The position numbers and the translations under genes were made by a program. A DNA stretch of 62,502 nucleotides from Lingula anatina (taxonomy: Eukaryota > Brachiopoda > Lingulata > Lingulida > Lingulidae), in NCBI RefSeq assembly GCF_001039355.2, contig NW_019775569.1:452642-515143 (forward strand). Direction: 5' to 3'. Numbering within the stretch: position 1 is the first letter of the stretch; each line of letters begins with the position of its first letter. Below are positions 57,466 to 62,502 of the stretch, piece by piece. Under the pieces are notes generated by a model that did not search any database, was not told the origin of the DNA, and saw nothing but the letters and a program-made list of their open reading frames with translations.

Positions 57466-58889
57466 AGACTGGTTTTCCAACTTTTCAGTAGGTTTGAGAA
57501 TCATAAGTAACAAACTATTCCCTTAATGGTCACTATGGTGGCATTGCCCAAATATGGGTTTTCAACAATTTTGATGCTTCACAGCATTATAATCATCAAT
57601 ATTAAATAATAAAATGTTGATACTGTGGACACTCAGAAAATGTGATGAGCAAATCTCTTCAAGCCAATGGAAGTTCAAAGTCACACCTTGAAATTGACAA
57701 AATGTGAACAAGAGAGAAACGTACATACTAAAATGAGTTCATTTCCATTTTCAATACTTTTTAACATAATGCAAAATAACCAATTTACTACTATTTTTAC
57801 ATGATCAACTAACAAAATTGTTGAGATTGGAAAATATCAAAACAACATCTTTAAATGTCCAATATGCTCCATTCTGAGATTCTGAACATAGTGAAGTATG
57901 GAATCTGACAAACTGCAATGATATGAGTTTATTTCCATTTCTGACACTTTTTTTATACAAAACACAATAACAGATTCTTATATAATCAACTAATTATATT
58001 GTTATGATGCAGAAAATCTCATAAGAACACTTTGACATATACAATTAGTTCAATACTGAGACTGTAAACAGACAAAAAGTAGAAAATAATGATGCACAAA
58101 ATAAGCTACTGTCAATTCTGATGCAGTAATACATGATGCTTAACAGCAAAGTCCACACCAAATTTGAATTATGCACAACAAGTAAAATGGATATAAGGGT
58201 CCATTCAGAATAGATGGGAAGAGTTCTAATTGATCCACGGACTAAATATGGCCGACCCCATTTTAAAAGCGATGCTGCTGATTCTATGACCGTCTCCCCT
58301 CCTCCATCGGCGCTGTCGCTGAATGAGCCTAGCAATTAAACCTCAGAGCTGAGATTTAATCCATTTAATGGCGTGTGTAGAGAATTAACGGCACTGCTTT
58401 TGAAGTGGGGTCTGCCATATTTAGTCGGTGGATCAGTGAGTACTCAGAGCATCTACTCTGAATGGGGCCTAAATAAATTGGCACTGATGACAGCTATAGA
58501 TTGGCATAAAAAGGCAGAACTTCTTTGAAACTAAACTGATCAAAATAATTTTCAAAGTCTATCTGTATATTAGTCCTATGAATCAATTGTGCAAGTTTCA
58601 AAGCAAAATATGACATGGCTCACATGTTATTACAATGGTGGATATATGCTGAAAAAGAGTGATAAAATAGCTTTTCTTTTGGAAGATGGTCCGATCATGC
58701 TGATGAAAATAACCTGTATTTTATGAAAATTTCTCAGTTCTGTAAGTTTGAAGACAAAAGTTAAAATGGTATTCCACTTGTTATTATAACCCTGAAAGTG
58801 CACAACAACAGCAACAGTGACAATGGCAACAGTGACGAAAGATGCAGGTTACGGCTACATGTACAGACACATCTGTCTGTACACAAAAC
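57465..58889. mobile_element. HINE/pearl-like repeat, 5'-truncated copy with nested MITE
   Basis: Starts inside the family (ACTGGTTTTCCAACTTTTCA, AATCATAAGTAACA) and follows the module order to the 3' hairpin TGTACAGACACATCTGTCTG then TACACAAAAC (about 58,860-58,888). An ACAACAGCAACAGTGAC-type microsatellite replaces the GAC/GGC tract. A 273-base MITE (58,197-58,469) is inserted within it. Confidence 0.7.
58197..58469. mobile_element. MITE family C, copy 1
   Basis: 273 bases. Ends are GGGTCCATTCAGAATAGATG and (reverse complement) GGCCCCATTCAGAGTAGATG. Inverted similarity continues for about 80 bases through CTAAATATGGC(C/A)GACCCCA. It is flanked by TAA on both sides (58,194-58,196 and 58,470-58,472). 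PIF/Harbinger-like by target size. No coding capacity. Confidence 0.85.
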
Positions 58890-59024
58890 AGAATTTCCTC
58901 CTTTTTCCATACAGTACGATGATTCCACACAGTACAATTATAAATTTTTGAACATTTTTCCACACGATATAATTATTCAGACANCCCTTAAATGCACCAA
59001 ATTGCACCTCGATTTAAAAATTTT

Positions 59025-59062
59025 TCCGGGGGGGGCATGCCCCCGGACCCCCCTACTATTGC
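59025..59062. repeat. GC-rich snap-back motif
   Basis: GGGGGGGCATGCCCCC followed by a C-rich tract lies between the duplicated units. The motif occurs as part of dispersed repeats in other animal genomes; here it is isolated. Confidence 0.5.
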
Positions 59063-59269
59063 TGGGATCGCGGACTGCCTACCACCTCGCAGAGCTTGAA
59101 AGCCAGGGGAAACACTGCAATTAGTTCGATACTGAGACTGTAAACAGACAAAAAGTAGAAAATAATGATGCACAAAATAAGCTACTGTCAATTCTGATGC
59201 AGTAATACATGATGCTTAACAGCAAAGTTGACACCAAATTTTAATTATGCACAAGTAATATGGATATAA

Positions 59270-59542
59270 GGGTCCATTCAGAAGAGATGGTCCGAGTTCT
59301 AATTGATCCACGGACTAAATATGGCCGACCCCAATTTAAAAGCGATGCTCCTGATTCTATGACAGTTTCCCCGCCTCCACAGGCGCTGTCGCTGTAGGAG
59401 CCTAGCAATTAAACCTCAGAGCCGAGGTTTAATCCACTTAATGGTGTGTTAGGAGAATTAATGGCACTGCTTTTGAAGTGGGGTCTGCCATATTTAGTCG
59501 GTGGATCAGTTAGTACTCAGAGCATCTATTCTGAATGGGGCC
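59270..59542. mobile_element. MITE family C, copy 2
   Basis: Same length (273), same ends and same TAA flanks as 58,197-58,469, inside the second unit of the tandem duplication. It was therefore copied with the host segment rather than inserted independently. Confidence 0.85.
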
Positions 59543-60111
59543 TAAGTAAATTGGCACTGATGACAGCTATAGATTGGCATAAAAAGGCAGAACTTCTTTG
59601 AAACTAAACTGATCAAAATAATTTTCAAATTCTATCTGTATATTAGTCCTATGAATCAATTGTGCAAGTTTCAAAGCAAAATATGACATGGCTCACATGT
59701 TATTACAATGGTGGATATATGCTGAAAAAGAGTGATAAAATAGCTTTTCTTTTGGAAGATGGTCCAATCATGCTGATGAACATGACCTGTATTTTATGAA
59801 AATTTCTCAGTTCTGTAAGTCTGAAGCACAAAAGTTAAATGGTATTCCACTTGTTATTATAACCCTGAAAGTGCACAACAACAGCAACAGTGACGAAAGA
59901 TGCAGGTTATGGCTATATGTACAGACACATCTGTCTGTACACAAAACGGAATTTCCTCCTTTTTCCATACAGTACGATGATTCCACACAGTACAATTATT
60001 AATTTTTGAACATTTTTCCACAGGATATAATTATTCGGACATTACAATTATTTGAAACTTCAGAGTATACTTTTTGGTGAGCCTTTTGTTGCACACTAAA
60101 GGGAGTCCAGT

Positions 60112-60220
60112 GCCCTGAATATCCCGCCGCGTAATTATTGGCAGCGCGAGCCAGTTACTATAAGTTACTATAAGTAACTGGCTCGCGCTGCCAGTAATTA
60201 CGCGGCGGGATATTCAGGGC
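60112..60220. repeat. Long near-perfect palindrome
   Basis: Arms of about 46 bases starting GCCCTGAATATCCCGCCGCG and ending CAGCGCGAGCCAGTTACT, with one mismatch, around a roughly 15-base centre of TATAAGTTACTATAAG type. The arm sequence GCGCGAGCCAGTTACT and the right flank (GCGCGAATAGAAAATAGA, then GAATGAAGCC-TTA) match MITE family A at 15,656-15,879. This is therefore a rearranged member of that family. Confidence 0.85.
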
Positions 60221-60299
60221 ATAGACCGTGATCATAAGATAGCGCGAATAGAAAATAGAATTTAGAAAATAGACATTGCATGTGAATGAAGCCTTATTC

Positions 60300-60960
60300 T
60301 CTTGTAAACCAGATCAATTTATCAAAATTCACAAGTCCATCCTAGAAATCTGAGCATTCTTCATCAATTTTCAAGTCAAATATATATTATCATTACACAG
60401 CTTATCTATTTCCATCTCAAGTGAATTATATGTATAATATGATAGTGGGTGATTATTTTTTGCTACTGCATGTGCATTTCTAAAAAAATGCACTAATCTG
60501 CTTTTTTCAGCTGCCTTAAGTTTCTCTAACGTTTTGCTTGCTTCTGATCCAATTTTTCCCTAAGCAGTCTTCAGGAAATTTTGTTTTATATGTTTTCAAT
60601 TACGGAATTTACGGCACTAATTAACGTGTCTGTTATCAAGTGGTTCAGGAGTTTGTCAGGGCTCAACATAAAGCACTGCCCGATTGCCCGACTTGCCCGA
60701 AAACGTCCGTCTGGCAAGTCAGATCAGAGGCCAGTTGCCCGTTCGGGTAAGTGTAAATTGGCCCAAGTACCGACCATATTTCGTCAATTTTAAGACAAAA
60801 CATTTGTTCATTTTTCGATTTTGACATTAAACTGAGTAAAACACATTTTCGTTAGTTCGGCAAAGCTCGCTATCGGCGCTTCTTCTTCTTTGATATCCCG
60901 TCTATGTAAGACGCACTAGGAATTCACTTCTGGTAGTATGGGTGTAAAGTGATTAATACA
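60300..60960. other. FOXO intron; upstream region of broken hAT-like gene
   Basis: No exon recognised. At 60,680-60,760 there are repeated TTGCCCGA / TGGCAAGTCAG motifs, followed by TTCGG|GTAAGT, a donor-like site on the plus strand. These could belong to the 5' end of the hAT-derived sequence that follows. Confidence 0.35.
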
Positions 60961-60970
60961 TAACTACTGC

Positions 60971-61700
60971 ATGCTTGGCTACAGAGCAGATGTGGCAATG
61001 GAGTCCAAAAAGCAAGGAGCACTATTTTCTTATTTTAGCGGTCCTGACAGAAATAACATCAAAGATTCACCAAAAAAAGAAGACTCTGTGACTAAGAAAG
61101 ATCAACAACTTCACAGAAAACCAAGCAACAGTATGAGCAAAATAAAAGGAAGCGCTATTTCCAAAGTTTGTGGCTTACCAAATTCAAAGGGCTCAAATAC
61201 GACGACGAACTTTGAATTACCTGTCAATATTGTTCTGACCATAAGGATATTGCTGGCCCATCCATTTTTATTACGGGTTGTAAAAGTTTCAGGAAGACTG
61301 GAATTCAGGTATTTTATTCATGATATTTGCTCTGATATAAAAAATAAAGAAAAACATTCATTCATTCATTTTATAGGTAGATCTAATCCCTTGATTTTCA
61401 CTATATTAAGTTAACTAGAACCCCCCTCCTCTACATGACTCATGTTATAAACTAGCCAGGCACACAACTACCGAAAACGTGCTGCTGTGCGTGTGGTCGG
61501 TGGCCAAGGCCCCATTGACAGAATTGTTCAGAAGCTGGGAGAAAAGAACAAGGAACTCATCCTGAAGCTCTTCAGTACAGTGTATTTTGTCATCCAATAT
61601 GAAATGCCATTCACCAGCTTTCCTAACATGCTACAAGTGAAGAATGGTTCAGATTTGCGACGCCTGATTAGCTATTCAACTGATATGGCATGCAGAGGGT
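60971..61700 (+). pseudogene. KIAA1586/ZMYM-like hAT-derived gene, broken
   Basis: The start at 61,001 reads MESKKQGALFSYFSGPDR, an N-terminus typical of hAT-derived zinc-finger proteins. From about 61,140 the family-like reading moves to another frame: RYFQSLWLTKFKGLKYDD, a TGA at 61,213-61,215, then CQYCSDHKDIAGPSIF with a Cys-x-x-Cys pair. A second open block after AAACTAGCCAG reads GPIDRIVQKLGEKNKELI, then YFVIQYEMPFTSFPNML, with VKNGSDLRRL (61,460-61,699). This matches the DxIVxKL and KEEMPFTxFP blocks of KIAA1586-like proteins. The frame change and stop indicate a pseudogene. The dimerisation region is absent. It lies in the FOXO intron on the opposite strand. Confidence 0.65.
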
Positions 61701-62013
61701 ATTTCAAATTTCAAATTTTTGTGCAATTACTAATGACAATGGTAATTTTCATAGAAAAATTCTTCATCCAGATTCCTTATGTTGAATGCTGGCCCTGATT
61801 ATAACAAACATCACACTTTAATGTGGTTCACATATTTCTATATTTTATTGATATATTTTTTGTTATTTAGTTTCAGTTGCAAAAAAAATTAATATTTCAC
61901 AATGATGTAGTATCATGCCGTTGTACATTGTAATAAAGTATTCATTATCCACAGTTTGACTTTTAATTATATGAATTGAAGCCACTGAATGCAACTGTGA
62001 CAAATAACAACAT

Positions 62014-62502
62014 AACAAGGCAGCAAAGCTGTCAAATGTACAGACAAAAAACAGGAAATAACTATGCACAAAATAGGCTACTGTCAATTCTGATGCAAAA
62101 ATACATTATGTTAAACTGCAAATTCAACATCAAATTTTAATTATCATCAACAGGTAATACCAATGTAATTAAAATATGTGACAAGTTTACACTTTGAAAA
62201 TGTATAACTTCCAGAAAAAGAAGTTCCTTAGACTGCTTTTCCAACTCAGACTGCATTTTAGTCCTGTATTTCTTTTTTGAAAGTTTGGCAATCATAAGTA
62301 ACATGGTTTTCCCATAATGGTCATCATGGCAGCAGCACCCAAAATTGTGTTTTCTTCTATTCTGATGCAATATTACATAATGGTTAACAGCATAATAACT
62401 CAATTTTAATAATAAAATATACGTATCATGGATTTTCAGAAAATGTGACTAGCATGGGTCTTCAAGCCCGTGGAACTTCAAAGTCACACCTTGAAAATGC
62501 CA
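62014..62502. mobile_element. HINE/pearl-like repeat, copy at right edge (truncated by window)
   Basis: The 5' end AACAAGGCAGCAAAGCTGTC is at 62,014. The next 400 bases are nearly identical to 22,251-22,660, including AATAGGCTACTGTCAATTC and GGTCATCATGGCAGCAGCAC. These two copies are the youngest pair in the window. Confidence 0.85.

Larger units (their letters stand above)
58046..60055. repeat. Tandem duplication, two ~935-base copies
   Basis: Sequence from about 58,046 to 58,982 recurs at about 59,121-60,050 with few differences, including the nested MITE and the 3' hairpin. The offset is 1,075 bases. Between the copies are N (58,984) and a GC-rich segment (59,025-59,060). Copies differ by scattered substitutions and small indels, so it is not an exact duplicate. 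Confidence 0.85.
53345..62502 (-). other. FOXO intron (at least 9.1 kb)
   Basis: No sequence for the N-terminal forkhead half is found on the minus strand up to the window edge, so the intron exceeds 9.1 kb. It is filled with HINE-like copies, two MITE family C copies, a long palindrome and a broken hAT-derived gene. The same position holds a very long intron in vertebrate FOXO genes. Confidence 0.75.

Noticed and set aside
53345-62502. Search for FOXO exon 1 inside the window
   Set aside because: No minus-strand sequence resembling the N-terminal forkhead half (SYADLI, LTLSQIYEWM-type blocks) was seen.
1-62502. CRISPR arrays, bacterial operons, rRNA or tRNA genes
   Set aside because: Nothing with regular direct repeats and spacers, no tRNA cloverleaf and no rRNA blocks seen; gene structure is plainly eukaryotic.

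Overview
The window is eukaryotic nuclear DNA. It is AT-rich and intron-rich, with GT-AG splice sites, microsatellites, LINEs, DNA transposons and assembly gaps. The genes point to an invertebrate bilaterian, most likely marine, because an invertebrate-type FOXO and an MFSD9 sit among hAT/KIAA1586-type sequence and pearl/HINE-like repeats. A hemichordate, mollusc or amphioxus would all fit, and the species cannot be fixed from the sequence.

Layout: 1-19,890 holds no intact gene. It carries MITE-like foldbacks, a Tc1/mariner relic, a TIR element of about 1.9 kb, a complete copy of the main repeat family, and an L2/CR1-type LINE nested in that copy. From 19,893 to 30,524 on the minus strand lie five coding exons of an MFSD9-like membrane transporter; its first coding exon was not found. 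Its introns carry an 871-base N gap, a 5'-truncated L1/Tx1-type LINE with a 16-base target duplication, and a second LINE relic. From 35,969 to 39,455 on the minus strand is a four-exon gene model for a 120-residue acidic-tailed protein of unknown family. Between 39,540 and 42,140 an inverted repeat of about 340 bases brackets a second L1-type LINE copy. From 51,872 to 53,344 on the minus strand is the large 3' coding exon of FOXO; exon 1 lies beyond the right edge. The FOXO intron (53,345 onward) holds more repeats, two MITE copies in a tandem duplication, a long palindrome, and a broken hAT-derived gene at about 60,970-61,700.

The dominant structural feature is a dispersed non-coding repeat family with at least eight copies or fragments here. 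It has a conserved 5' end (ACAAGGCAGCAAAGCTGTC), a core of diverged tandem units of about 160 bases, a short GAC/GGC-type microsatellite, and a 3' hairpin (TGTACAGACACA with its complement) followed by ATAAAA. The plan matches pearl/DINE-1/HINE elements (non-autonomous Helentrons), although no autonomous partner is visible. The three genes show no functional link to one another.
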